This document shows, piece after piece, positions 24,565 to 35,766 of a stretch of 64,000 nt of DNA. Position 1 is the first letter of the stretch; each line of letters starts with the position of its first letter. Under the pieces are notes generated by a model. That model worked only from the letters and a program-made list of their open reading frames with translations, did no database searches and had not been told where the DNA came from. The position numbers and the translations under genes are program-made. Origin of the DNA: Cercozoa sp. M6MM (Eukaryota; Endomyxa: Ascetosporea); assembly GCA_040357565.1 (NCBI GenBank), contig JBDODJ010000001.1, one strand, 5' to 3'.

Positions 24565-27500
24565 TCAGACGGCAAAGACAAAGTTGGTTGACTGTTGCAC
24601 CTCCAGCTGCACGCGCGAGTCGTCGAAGCGCGTCAGAGGTAACACAGGTTGTCTCAGACGTGCCACAGCTTCGCTTTTGAGCACGCGATCAACTTCTTCC
24701 CACTGTGAAACCAGAGTGCGTGTGTTTTTGTCAGTTCTGTGCCTTCCAGAACGAACAGAAAGAGGTTTAAAAAACTGTACAGATGGTCGCGTCTCTGGGT
24801 CGGCGTCAAAGCAGCGGCGCAGCAATTGCTGCAACTCCACAGGAGCGTCAATTGGGATTGGTGGCTATTTTTTGGCCAAAAACACACAGGATTCAGCGGC
24901 ATCAGTCAGCAAAACAACAGAACAAAAAGGCACCCTCCTGCCTTCTTCTGAAATCAATCGACAGGCAGCTGCTGCGCTTTCCACCTTTGTTTCTTGCATT
25001 ACTCTGCAAGAAACACACACCGAAACACATTGGCAACAACACACAGGAGACTGGCAAATTAAAAAAAAAACAATGGGAAACCGTGTGGGACTGCCCTGCA
25101 GCAATGGCGTCTCGGCGAGTGCTACAGGCAACGGTCGCGTCGTGTACACGAACGGGAACCGGAAGGTCAGGAGTTCCCACAGCAGCACACCGAACGAGTA
25201 CCTGTTGCAGACCCTTCCAGGTATGCTAGGACAGTCACGTATATTGACCGAGGGGAGGGTACATGTCACTCGCGAAGCTGGGAGGCGTTCCATCGAACAA
25301 CTCGGGTGCAATCCACGCCGTCTGTAGCAAGGGGGAGGGGTAAAAGAAGAGCACAAGGAAAGGCAGAAGGCAAGAGAGGATGAGGCTACCGTGCCACGCA
25401 CACGGCCAGTGTGGCGGTTCTCCTGCAGTGTGTCGGCGCAGAAGAGCGACTCGCCAAAGTCGGCCACCTTGGCGCACCACTTGGACCCGGTGAGCAGCAC
25501 GTTGGGTGACTTGATGTCACCATGCACCACGTTGGCGTTGTGCAGGTAGGCCAGACCACGTGCCACCTGCTTGGCCACCTGCATCGGCGTTGTGTGCTGC
25601 CACGCGTGTGTCTGCACCATACCACAGGGTACATCGTGTAGTACTAGACAGACGGTATTAGCGCAGACAGGCATTCAGTGATATACATCTGGGTCATGCA
25701 GGATTTCCTGCAGCGAGCCATGCGACGCGTACTCCATCACAAGACCGACTCGTGGCTACACAGCACAAGTACAACGTTACCAACACAGACACAACAAAGC
25801 CGACCTACCAGATTGATGGTGACGCCACGGAACTCGACGCAGTGGTGGTGCCTCAACCGTGCTAGCACTTTGGCTTCCCTACACAAGTATCACTCACTCA
25901 CGCTATCGTACCTAAGTCCGATAGAAGACGCAGTCGCACCTTGGTATATCGGCGAACATGGTTGGTGACAGACCGTCGCGCAGACAGAACCATTTGGTCT
26001 GTCATATGCACATTAGACAAAGTGCAGAGACATTGAGTGAGCAGGGCGGCCAAGTACCACCACGCGTTGTCCGTAGTACTCACATAACTCAATATCGATG
26101 CGCATCACTTTGTCTTGACTGATTATGCGAACAGGCGTCAGCGAGGTCGACGGGATCAAGAGCGACATGCCGCTGCGCAACTTGGCCACCACCGTGCTGA
26201 CCGTGTCCTCTCCTCCTACATTCGTCAAGGCACCTAGCATATTCACCCCCAAAACACCAGCCAAGAGGGTACCACTGAGACTGTGTATGCTTTTCTCGGT
26301 GCTGTAGGCGCTGTCGATGTCGCTGACGTCACTGTCGGCGTCGTTGACCTTCTTGATATCATGGTCCCTGCAGACAAACAGCACACTAATACAAGGCACT
26401 CACTTGCACACAGGCAGAGCAGCACCACAGAGAGCCACCCAACGGGTCTTGAGTACTCTCCGACTGCCAGCGCTGCAGCAAATCGCCCTCTGTAGAAGCC
26501 AAAGGGAAGGGTAACATGGGCAATAACATCGGGTGAAAGCAGGCAGCGATACTCTGGATGGAGGTTGGCGACAACAAACTCGTCCAGTAGGCGGCATCGC
26601 GCGTCAGCATGGCGTAAAACGTCGTTGGCCATGCAGAAAAGTAGACCAACAAGGTCACTGCGCACAAGACAACTATACACAAAAACAGGCACATCATTGA
26701 CACAAAAGGTACGGGTATTGATGCACGCGCTGGTTTCACTTTGCTTTAGAACCAAAAGGTTGCAGATGCCGAAACTAAGCACCAAAAAAGATAAGAGGTA
26801 GAGATCTCAATTGTACAAGCCAAGGTGGTACGGCATGCAACATACCAAATGTAGCACACGGCATTGAGTAGCGAGAAGGGCAGCACCGACACACGCGGCG
26901 CTTCGCTCAGTCGGTGCCTGTTGCGCATCAGGTACAGACAGCGCAGGACGAGGCAGATGTGAAACACGGCCAGTGCCAGTTGGAAGACACCAATCACGAC
27001 CTATTCAATCCGGATTCACAGAGGAACGAAGCTCCAGGGCAGGGAAACAAGCAAAGGCCTGCACCAAAGCAACGACGGACTTGAGCGGCACGAGACTGCC
27101 GTTGCTGTTGTTGTCGTTCGCGTCGCGCCTGGGCACCTCGGCCAGGAACTGGGAGAGACAAGGTTAAGGAGAGGATAATGGGTCAAGGGAATCGAATGAC
27201 AATGCTACGATGGCAGCCATGATGGAACACGCATGCAGGCAGCCAACAACACCTCCAATCTATGTGCAAAAACATAGCATTCCAAGTCTGGAAAAAAGAA
27301 ACCAAGACAAGTACCCAGAAGGAACGCAGTGTCCATTTTCTGCTAGCGCTTCGGCTTAAAAAGAGCAGCGGAGCACCTGCAACAACAGACGTCTGCTTAG
27401 TCACACCAGGGACAGTGGGGGTCTTGCATGCCCAGTACCAACTTCAAAGATGCCAGACACCATGCCGACCAACGACAATAGCACTGCGAAGACAATGCCC

Positions 27501-28307
27501 TGACGAAACTTGGCACCCGGTGAGACGTCATCCCAGTCAACACCATACGCAAAACCGAACGTCAGACTGTGCAACAATACAGGTGGAACAATTTTAACAA
27601 CACCGGCCAGCATGTGCGGCATTTTACTAAAGCATCCAGCAGAGCGGCCACACTGCGCTGCGTTGCAGCAACGTCACGTAACTCGCAAATGAAAGCTGCG
27701 CGACAGTAACTTACATAAACGTGATAACACTGTACCTGTACTTGTATGTCCTGTACCTGTCCATGCCTCCGCAAGTTCGACTGCACGCGCTGCAGCACCA
27801 AGTAGATGTTCGATGCGAGGATGAGCGACATCAGCAGGTGATCCAGGCGCGCCTGGGGTAGCACCCACCAGTGCAAGGCGCGGAGACAGACGTTGTCCGA
27901 CTCCTCGATGCGCCTGAAGAAGCCATATCGAAAATAAATAGCGATCACAAATGCTCAGAGTTTATACCCAGAGTGTGGCCCATTGTCAAAAAGGACCTGA
28001 ACAGGGCCAGACTTATCGTGCCAGCCCATGCACCACCCTCTGCAGGTTCTCACACGATAATACTGGAGAGAAAAAGGTTCTGACGGCGCTAGGACGTAAA
28101 AGACCGCTAAACTGTGACATGCACCACGAGCACACCCGTAGATACCCCCACAGGCGCGATCAGATCCCCAGACATTTTACAGCCAACCGTCAGCCGTCGT
28201 CGCTCAGAGATTTCCAGCCAATGCAGTGGGTAGCTCGTGGTGACCATGAAACTATACATTGCCCGGCTTGTCCTGTGGATTGGATTAACAGTGCCAATGA
28301 AAGTCAT
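24565..28307 (-). CDS. polytopic membrane protein fused to a TKL-like protein kinase
   Basis: The C-terminal half is a protein kinase: helix C 'REAKVLARLRHHHCVEFRG', hinge 'VGLVMEYASHGSLQEIL', catalytic loop 'VVHGDIKSPNVLL' (HGD instead of HRD), 'KVADFGES' (DFG), 'TAWIAPELFDG' (APE), 'YSFGVLLWELLTF' and 'RRCFDADPETRPS' joined to 'WEEVDRVL'. The upstream exons hold six or more hydrophobic segments, e.g. 'HLLMSLILASNIYLVL', 'GIVFAVLLSLVGMVSGIF', 'VFQLALAVFHICLVLRCLYL', 'VSVLPFSLLNAVCYIWYV' and 'LFLCIVVLCAVTLLVYFSAW'. A linker contains 'LSGTLLAGVLGVNMLGAL'. Glycine loop and VAIK lysine are not resolved in my exon reading. It is probably a receptor kinase signalling from the plasma membrane. The 5' end is uncertain: ATG at 28307 is the most upstream in-frame candidate found. 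Confidence 0.65.
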
Positions 28308-28521
28308 ACGATTGACTATCAATACTTTGGAGCGAAAAAACGCTTCAGTCTCAGTCTCGAGAGAAACGCGGTCTACGATCTTGATCAATGCCAGTCCCCA
28401 CGACCAACTGAACCCAGCTTAGAATTTTAGGATGAGTGGAATCATTGGCGAGGCGAGATCGTGAGCTTTGCTTTGCCATCCAGGCGGCGTTGTTTTGTTC
28501 ATTTGTCAAGGGTTTTGATTT

Positions 28522-30407
28522 ATGAACAGACGTTCGCGCTCGGAGTTGCTTGAAAAGCGCAAAAATAACGCTCGCGAAATCGCAGTGAAGGCAGTGGATC
28601 TTCTATCTCAAAAACGTCGAGAAGCTTTGCTCGCGTATGATCCACAAAATGAGACGCGACGTATCAGCGAAGACTTGAAGCGCCGCACAGCACAGAAGCC
28701 ACGTGAGGTTCTTTCTCGCTTTCCTCCAAAACGAAAGGAGCCAGTCGTCCACGAGCGGAAGATGCTTCCAAAAACGACGGCTTCGCTCCGGGAGTTAACC
28801 GAGCTTCGTGTGCACGAGCTGCGAGTCGAAGAGTTAAAAAGCTTGGCACAAGCACGCGAAACAATAATCCGTCGAACAGCCGAAAAAGCGGCACACACGC
28901 ATGCGAATGCCACTGTGCGTGATACACTTCAACAACAACCTTCTCTCGACACTGACACGCAGAGCAAGCTGAAGAAAAGGCGTCTTCTAGAACTGCGCGA
29001 GCATGCGAATGACTTGTTCGACGCAGCGTGTGCGAACAGACCGGACATGCTGCTTCGTGACAGATTCGCACCGAGTCCAATCCTGCCCAACGCAGAACCA
29101 GTTTTTCTTGTGTCGGGCGGCATTGAAAGTGACGAAATCGGCACAGAAGTGGCAGAACAGCCAAAACATTCATCGCACCGTCGCTACGACTACTTCAAGC
29201 GTCACTTCAACACTGAGCCTTCTGTCTGGAAGGGCGGTATGTGCTAGACTTGCTTGATATGACTGTAGGAAATGTTGAGTAAGTTTAGGAAACCAAGGAG
29301 TGGATGAGCCAGCGACGCGAGATGCGTGTGACATGCCTGAAACCACCTTGTCTGGCAAAAGTGTTTTCGTAAAAGGAAGGCGTGCGGCTTCGACATCACA
29401 GACGGAAGAACACCCTCGGATGCGACGACGTCTGAATCTGAAGGAAGCGGCCGCAGCCTTGGGTGTAGAGGAGAACGATCTTGTTGTCGAAATGCCAGGT
29501 CTGGCTGCACACGTTCCGCAATTCCGTGCCGAAACGGCGCCGTTGTACTCAAGTTTCACACCTGATTTTGTGTTCCGCGAGCCGCAATTGCCGCCGCTGG
29601 AGCGATATGCTCCCGATTACCAACGAAAGAAGAAGCGACGAAACCTGTATCTTGAGATGCGACGAAGTGCGTTGAGACAGTTGCGTTCACGGGCTGCACT
29701 TCCCGTACAGATTGGGTTCTTCCCGACCCGACGTCGGGCGAGCAATTTGGGTGCGCGAGTTCGTGTTGTCGATCAGACGCCAACCGCCGACTTAAGTGAG
29801 CACACTCGAAGTGCCAGAACTCGAACGGGAACGTCGAGTGACGCGCGTCCCTCCACGAATGCCACGGTGTCAACGCGTGCCCCTGCTACTCGTGAAGTGC
29901 CTCTGCCGGACGTTGCATCAAACGAGGACAAATACAATGCACGCGATGTCGTTCGAACCAAAAACTGGCGCCGCTTGCCACAACGGCCTTCAAGCGGCAG
30001 TCAAACGCAAGTGTTGCTACGTCGCATGACGCCGGCTTACGTCGATCCCAACGCTGTCATGGTTGGGCATTCTATTTGTTACAGTACCTGTATCGTGTCA
30101 TCTTTGACGTACCGGCAAGTTGTGAGAGCAGAGTCTACGACGTCAGGTGCACAAACGAGGCTCCATCGATCTAACTCGAACAGCTCAGATTGCGGCTGCT
30201 GTGCGTGTATTCCAGCGCAACCTGTTCAAAACCATCGCACGTGAAGCTGAGTCAAAGTCAAAGACCAAACATAGCGTTGAAGCGGCTGAACATGCAACTG
30301 ACAGATCCGATGGCGCAGGTCACAGCAGTAGTGGCAGTACGATTGCTTCAAGCGGGTTGGAGTCCATTTCGGCCTCGCAAGCTGCTGCTCTGTCGCCTGC
30401 GCCGTAA
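28522..30407 (+). CDS. unknown basic, Arg/Lys-rich protein
   Basis: Three exons, 28522-29236, 29289-30061 and 30147-30407, join in phase to 582 residues from 'MNRRSRSELLEKRKNNARE'. The protein is highly charged and rich in Arg and Glu, with predicted helices such as 'SLRELTELRVHELRVEEL' and 'KKRRLLELREHANDLFDA', a more ordered block 'MPGLAAHVPQFRAETAPLY' and 'PQLPPLERYAPDYQRKKKRR', then a disordered Ser/Thr/Arg region and the conserved-looking 'SIDLTRTAQIAAAVRVFQRN'. There is no signal peptide or membrane helix. It could be cytoskeletal or flagellar, but I see no diagnostic motif. The start lies only about 215 bp from the divergent receptor-kinase gene. Confidence 0.7.
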
Positions 30408-30725
30408 AATATACCCATATCGGACGGAGAGTGGTGTTTAATCGGACTGCCTTTTCATAACAGTGAGGCGTGAGGGCAGTACAGAATTAAAAGTGAGGCA
30501 ACCGACCGAATTAAAAGCGCCAACAGTACAGTACAAATATGAGCGATCAAAGTGTCAAAAGTTACTCGTGCTAGTGTTTCAGTGTGAAAGAAACGGAAGA
30601 ACGCAGGTTATCAGGTGGTGTATAGATACACCGGAACAGTTCGTACGTGCGATCACACAGAGATAAACGTGTACCCATAGCACCGGGATCCTTCATCTTG
30701 TCGCCTCGCGTGACGTCGACCGAGG

Positions 30726-31448
30726 TCAGCGACGACGACGACGACGAAGGAAGAGCGGCGAGGCGCAGCGTGCCTCCACAGAGCAGGCCTGTGCCAGGCT
30801 GGCACGCAGCACAATGGCACGCTGCAGCCGAGTGGCCGCCAGGAAGCGGTCGGCGCGACGCTCGAGCTCCTCGTTCTCCTGTCGCTCGCGCTGCAGTCGC
30901 TGCAGTCGCTGCAGTCGCTGCTGCGCGGCCAGTGCTGCCGCCGCTGCTGCCGCGCGATGCTGCCGACGCGCGACTTGGTGACGCTTGACGCAGCCGCTGA
31001 AGGAGCAGCGGCCACGGTGCTGCCAGCGCTGCTGCTGCAGACGCAGGCACTCTCGAGCAGCAGCCTCGCTGTCCAGCAGCTGCAGGAGTCGACGCTCGCT
31101 CTCACTCATCGCAGCAGCTGCAGCTGCAGTTGTTGTTGTTGTTGTTGTTGTCGACGCCGCCGGCTGTTGCCGCTGCGGCGCCTCGTTGGTGTCGACGGGT
31201 GCGTCCAGGCACCCGAAAATCTTGCGCAGGAGTTTCTGCACAGACACAGACACAGAAATATCGTCTACACAAAAGAAACAGCAACGAAAAAACAAAACAA
31301 AAGCAAAAACAGAAAAGACAAACAAAAAATCGGGCACGTGGCGTTTCTCCACACAAAGCTGACTAGTGGAGTTTTGGTTGGCACCTCTGGCTTGTAAACT
31401 ATATTTCCACCGGTTAAAGCATGCCATACCTCTAATTTCGCTCAACAA
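30726..31448 (-). CDS. unknown Ala/Gln/Arg-rich protein
   Basis: An open frame from about 31427 ('MACFNRWKYSLQARGANQ') to 30726. The solid part begins after a likely acceptor near 31235 with 'KLLRKIFGCLDAPVDTNE', then a Thr and Ala run, 'MSESERRLLQLLDSEAAAR', and a long Gln/Arg/Leu-rich helix including 'QRLQRLQRLQRERQENEEL' and the IQ-like 'RFLAATRLQRAIVLRAS'. The segment 31260-31340 is AT/poly-A-like on the plus strand and may be an intron. Family unknown; a coiled coil is likely. Confidence 0.45.
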   Translation of the reverse strand: MLSEIRGMACFNRWKYSLQARGANQNSTSQLCVEKRHVPDFLFVFSVFAFVLFFRCCFFCVDDISVSVSVQKLLRKIFGCLDAPVDTNEAPQRQQPAASTTTTTTTTAAAAAAMSESERRLLQLLDSEAAARECLRLQQQRWQHRGRCSFSGCVKRHQVARRQHRAAAAAAALAAQQRLQRLQRLQRERQENEELERRADRFLAATRLQRAIVLRASLAQACSVEARCASPLFLRRRRRR

Positions 31449-31490
31449 ACTGAAACAACAAAAAAGGCACCAGGCGACGGGGGATTCGAT

Positions 31491-34026
31491 TTACTGTTCC
31501 GGCACGGTCGTCGAAGTTCCGGCTTGCGCCGCAGCCTGCGTGTCTTTCAGTTTCTTCGTGAACTTGAGAGAAAGTGTCTTGTTGCCAGTAGCAGTGTCCT
31601 CCGACAGGAGACTCTCGGTGCTGTTGACAGTGCTGGGACTGTTCTCTTGCGAGTTCGTCGAGTGAGCTCTCGCCGCAGCAGCGGCACGTGCCTATTTTAA
31701 TTCACTTGACTATACATACATTTAGGATAGATCAAGAGTCGAACTGACTGCGCGCAGAATGTCGAGTTGCTTCTGCTGTTCCTGGCGTGCCTGCCACAAG
31801 AGCACCTCGAGTCAACAAAACAGTGCTCTCATTTACCAATATTAAACGCACCTGTCGGTGCAGTAGCATCTGCAGCTGCTGCTGCATGTGCACATAGGAG
31901 GCAGCAGCCGGCGACACCAAAAGCTGCGGCTGCAGACGGCGCAGAACGTGTGCTGACAACGACATGGAATTCGCCGTTGCCACTGGGACACGTGCCTGTA
32001 TCGACGACGAGGCTTTCTGCTGCACAGCGTTGGCCGAATGGACTATCGGCGTCGGAGCAGCAGTCAGTGGCACCGACGAAATCGGCGTCGACGACACGGC
32101 CACCGAAGTCGATGATGGCGACGTGGGCGACGACGGCGACGATGCCGATGCGGGTGCATCCTTCTTCTACCAGTGTCCACATTGTCGCACATTAGCTATC
32201 AATCACACCAAGTGCCAAACGCAAAGCACTCTGCGCACCTGTGCTGAGCGCAGTTCCTGCAACACGCTGCGCAGCTGCAGAGGACGAATGTCCTTGAGGC
32301 GACTGTAGACCCAGGTCACCATGTCCGACCGCAGTAGCACCTTGATGTAGCCTACTCACATGTGTATCATACTGCTGTACTTGCACCCTCTATGTGTTTA
32401 CTTTGAGAGCACCGTTGGAGCCGCGATCAATGTATCCGACAGCACCGCGGTTCTTGCCCGAGACGACACAGACCGGTTGAGTCATGTACTTGGACAGGTC
32501 GGACGATGCGATGAGTGTGTCCCGCAGCACCGGCGCCTTCTCAATCAGCTCGGCATCGGTCAGTTTCAGCGCGCACTGTCGCGGGTGCAGCAACAACTGT
32601 CGTCGCTGAGTTGCCGCTGCCGCCGATCCACCGCCTCCTGTGCCTGCCGTCAACGACGAGTCCCCGTACTTGCCCGTGCGCTCGGCTGCCGACTCGGGCG
32701 TGCTCTGACGACGACGTTTCGTACGACGTTCCGCCACGTAGCCTTCCTCCAACTCATCTAGTTTAAGCATAGAAGTGACTCGACACATCCAAGTCCTAAG
32801 TGAACGCACCAAGAAGCAAGCGGTCCATTTTCTCGGTCGGCTTGGGTTTGCGGCGCTTCTTTGAGTTGCGACGGCCGCTGCGACCGCAGATGCGAGCATT
32901 TAAATTGTCTGCGCAACCGTTTTTGGTACCAAAGATACCCCTTGGATGCTTAAAGTAGCTACCCTCTCGCATATCGAGAAGCATCCGCGCGGCCAGATGA
33001 ACCTCCTTCTCGTTGGCCAGCGGCGACGCCGGTCGAGATGCCGCGTGCGGCAGCATCGGCGTGCTCGCGCTCTGATCGGCGTTGCTGTCGGTGGCACTTT
33101 CTTTCGCACTGCTTGTCGTGCTATTGCTCGTTGCTGCCGTGCCTGCACCATCGAGATTGTAGGGATTGGGGAGGGGCAAAAGATAAACACTCCCTACCCA
33201 TGGAGGAAGTGCGAGTGCGAAGCGACTGCGGCGGCACTGGCGTGTAACTCACCAGTGTCTTGTGCACACCTGGAAATACAAGGGGTAAAGAGGGCGGCAA
33301 AGAGGAGGTAAAGTGATTTGGATTGATATACCACGCACACGCTCCGTAAAATCGGCGTCGTCTGACATGAAACTACGTGGCAGGTGGCGACGTCGCGTGC
33401 TGAAAGGTAGGGGATGACGAAAGGGTAAAAGAGATGAGAGGGGGCGAGAGGGGGTCGAACCGTGCACGCAGCAGAGGTGTGTCGGGTCGATCCTGCAGCT
33501 GCAGCCAGTTCTGCGAGTCGCGCGAGCACGACGAAAACGACGGCGAGAACGAACGCGCCGACGACGACCGACTCAGCGAAAGGCGACTCTTCGATCCGAC
33601 TCGACTCGATCCAACTCGACTCGATCCAACTCGACTCGACTCGTCAATCAAAGCTGGCGACAGACGCGACTGGAACAGACTCCGCTCGAGTCGCAAATCC
33701 TCGCTGGGCGAGCGGTCGCCAAAGTCTAATTCGAATTCGACTGCTGAAGCTGCACTCGGTAGTCTTGAAGCCGAGGCAGTCAAAACTGGACCCGAAGCTG
33801 AAGCTGAGGTTCGAGAAGGCAACTCCTGCTGCCTCTGGATAAGATGCTGGAGCACTCGTTCCTGTTCCTCCAGATCCGGCAGGTCGAGCAAACTGTCGCT
33901 CTCGGACAAAATGTCGCGCGCACTGTTGCAGTCACAAACAAAAATATCACGTTCACAAGCAAATGAACCTGGCGCTTCGCACACTTTTACAAAAAAAAAC
34001 ACTGCGAAGCGAATGCGAATCATCAC
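31491..34026 (-). CDS. unknown Ser/Gln-rich, probably nuclear protein
   Basis: A multi-exon minus-strand gene. The N-terminal exon includes 'ARDILSESDSLLDLPDLEE' and a Ser/Arg-rich region with a triplicated 'SSRVG'. Further exons encode 'SDDADFTERV', 'VHKTLVSYTPVPPQSLRTR', 'EKEVHLAARMLLDMREG', the basic 'RRNSKKRRKPKPTEKMDRL', 'ELEEGYVAERRTKRRRQS', 'LKLTDAELIEKAPVLRDTL', 'SDMVTWVYSRLKDIRPLQL' and a Gln/Ala-rich tail ending 'AAQAGTSTTVPEQ' at 31491. Two clusters of basic residues look like nuclear localisation signals. Splice borders in the middle are consistent in frame, but the start is not proven: exon sequence upstream to 35141 could belong to it. No family recognised. Confidence 0.5.
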
Positions 34027-34611
34027 AACTCTAGCCCAAGCATCAAACTAGACAGCGAGAGACACAAAGGTGAAAAAGGCCGGGCGGGGCGAAGAAACAA
34101 CAACAAAAACTCAATGCGCACGCTGCGAGGACAGACCCAGCGGCCACCTGACTCGGGCGACAGACAGGTCGAGCGACGCTGGCAGAAATCACTGGTGTGA
34201 CACTTTGCTTGCGCTGCGAGAAAGACAGCAGCCGAGATGTGCGTCAGGTCCGTGCCGAACGCGCCTCACGCCGCGCAACTCCAGTGTGCCCGGACTTTGC
34301 CTCGGTCAGATGCGTGACAATCGTGCCGGCACGCTCGCTTCCGTCTTTTGTGTTTACGCAGATTTCGCGTCAGGCAAAGGCACCAAACAGTGTCTTTGGA
34401 GTCTGGAACACCCCCAAGGCAAGAAAATTCGCGACCAAGCTCGCCAAATTGTTGAAAGCCCGAGTTTTTTTTTAAATTGAAAACTGCGAAAACCAAAAAG
34501 GCTGCTTTACCAATGTCCTCGCAACAGCTCCGGTGTCGAACTGACAAATTTTAAATTTAATGAACAAACGCCAACAAACGTAGACACTCTTCGACTACGT
34601 TACCTTCGTGA

Positions 34612-35143
34612 TCGTTGTGGAGGCACTTGCTCAGAACTCAAGAAGAGTCGTCTCAAGCGACGCTCGAAGGTCGAGACTCGACGAGAGCGCAGTGGAGGGA
34701 AAGTGCTCGCCACGCTCGCTAAAGACGAAAGCGAAGCCGAGCGGGGCCGAATTTGCACATTGATCCGTGAAGAGGCTTCTTCACGGTCTCGACTTTGTTT
34801 CTCCCCCAATTCGCTGCTTCTTCGAGGTCGCTTTTCTGCCGTTTTGACTTGGAAGATATCTTGGCCAAGCACCTACTTGCAACAAGCGAATAGGACTAGT
34901 CCACACTGTGATACAAATCCCGGGGTATGCAAAAAGGCTGGGTATCGCATTGTTTTGCGAGAACTGATTGAGTCAAAATAGAGCTTCGCAAAGCAAAACC
35001 ACAGAACTTGATGATTATTGATTGGGGGTCAACTGAATGTCCGAAAGCACAGCCATTACGCTGAAAAGGCACAAAACAACAACAAATCATCAATGCGATC
35101 AAGCAAACAAATCGATCGTCATGCCACACTCACCGGTACTTCC
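34612..35143 (-). CDS. possible short gene or 5' exons of the neighbouring gene
   Basis: A minus-strand open segment 34877-34612 reads 'VLGQDIFQVKTAEKRPRRSS' and continues with Ser/Arg-rich sequence to 'FLSSEQVPPQRSR', followed by a donor 'AAG|GTAACG'. A four-codon exon 'MEVP' with a donor lies upstream near 35143. Downstream of it several short frames are possible, but none is clearly right. These may be the 5' exons of the Ser/Gln-rich gene to the left or a separate gene. Confidence 0.3.
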
Positions 35144-35766
35144 ATGACACCGGGATTAGAAAAGATCTAATGAGCTTCTTCTGCTGCTATAGAGGCAGGT
35201 AAAAGGCACCAAACGTTCGTTTGCTGGATGAACAAGTCTGTCGGTCGGTTCACACAGCAAACGAGTTTTTGACCCGAAGATCCGCTGTCACGAGGCCATT
35301 CACTCTACTCTAAGTTCTCGTTAGCCATGCCAGGAGGACCAACAGCTTAGCCGCTTATAAGACTTCTTTTTTCGGTAGCGAAGCGAAAAATCGAGACAGA
35401 GAGAGAAACTGTAAGAAGATATAGACAGCACTCTAAGGTCATCCAGCGACTGCAACGTGTCTCGAAGCTAACGCTGTTGAGAAGCATCGCCCATTAAACA
35501 CCGTTTGCTGGTATCGTTGCAGACGACCCCAGCGGATGTCCACTGATCCTCAATCATGAACTCGACATAAAAGGCATGTCACGGAAACAGATCTCCGCCG
35601 GGTTACTGTATATTGATTTAATTTTTACCAGGACGGTGTCGTACGTATGCAGATGCCGTGCGTAGATGAACGGACGGGAAGCTCTGGTTATATGATACCA
35701 GTAGATAGTTCAGTTTACATACGACAAACGCAAGCAGCATACGAATTGCGTTGGATTGGCGCAAAC
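35144..35766. other. intergenic region
   Basis: About 620 bp between the eIF3d 3' end and the next minus-strand exons. No protein-like frame and no recognisable RNA gene seen. Confidence 0.5.

Noticed and set aside
34266-34547. Idea that the 34-35 kb minus-strand pieces encode an acyltransferase with a membrane helix
   Set aside because: The hydrophobic stretch appears in only one of three competing frames and its flanking intron would be 27 nt; no family motif was found.
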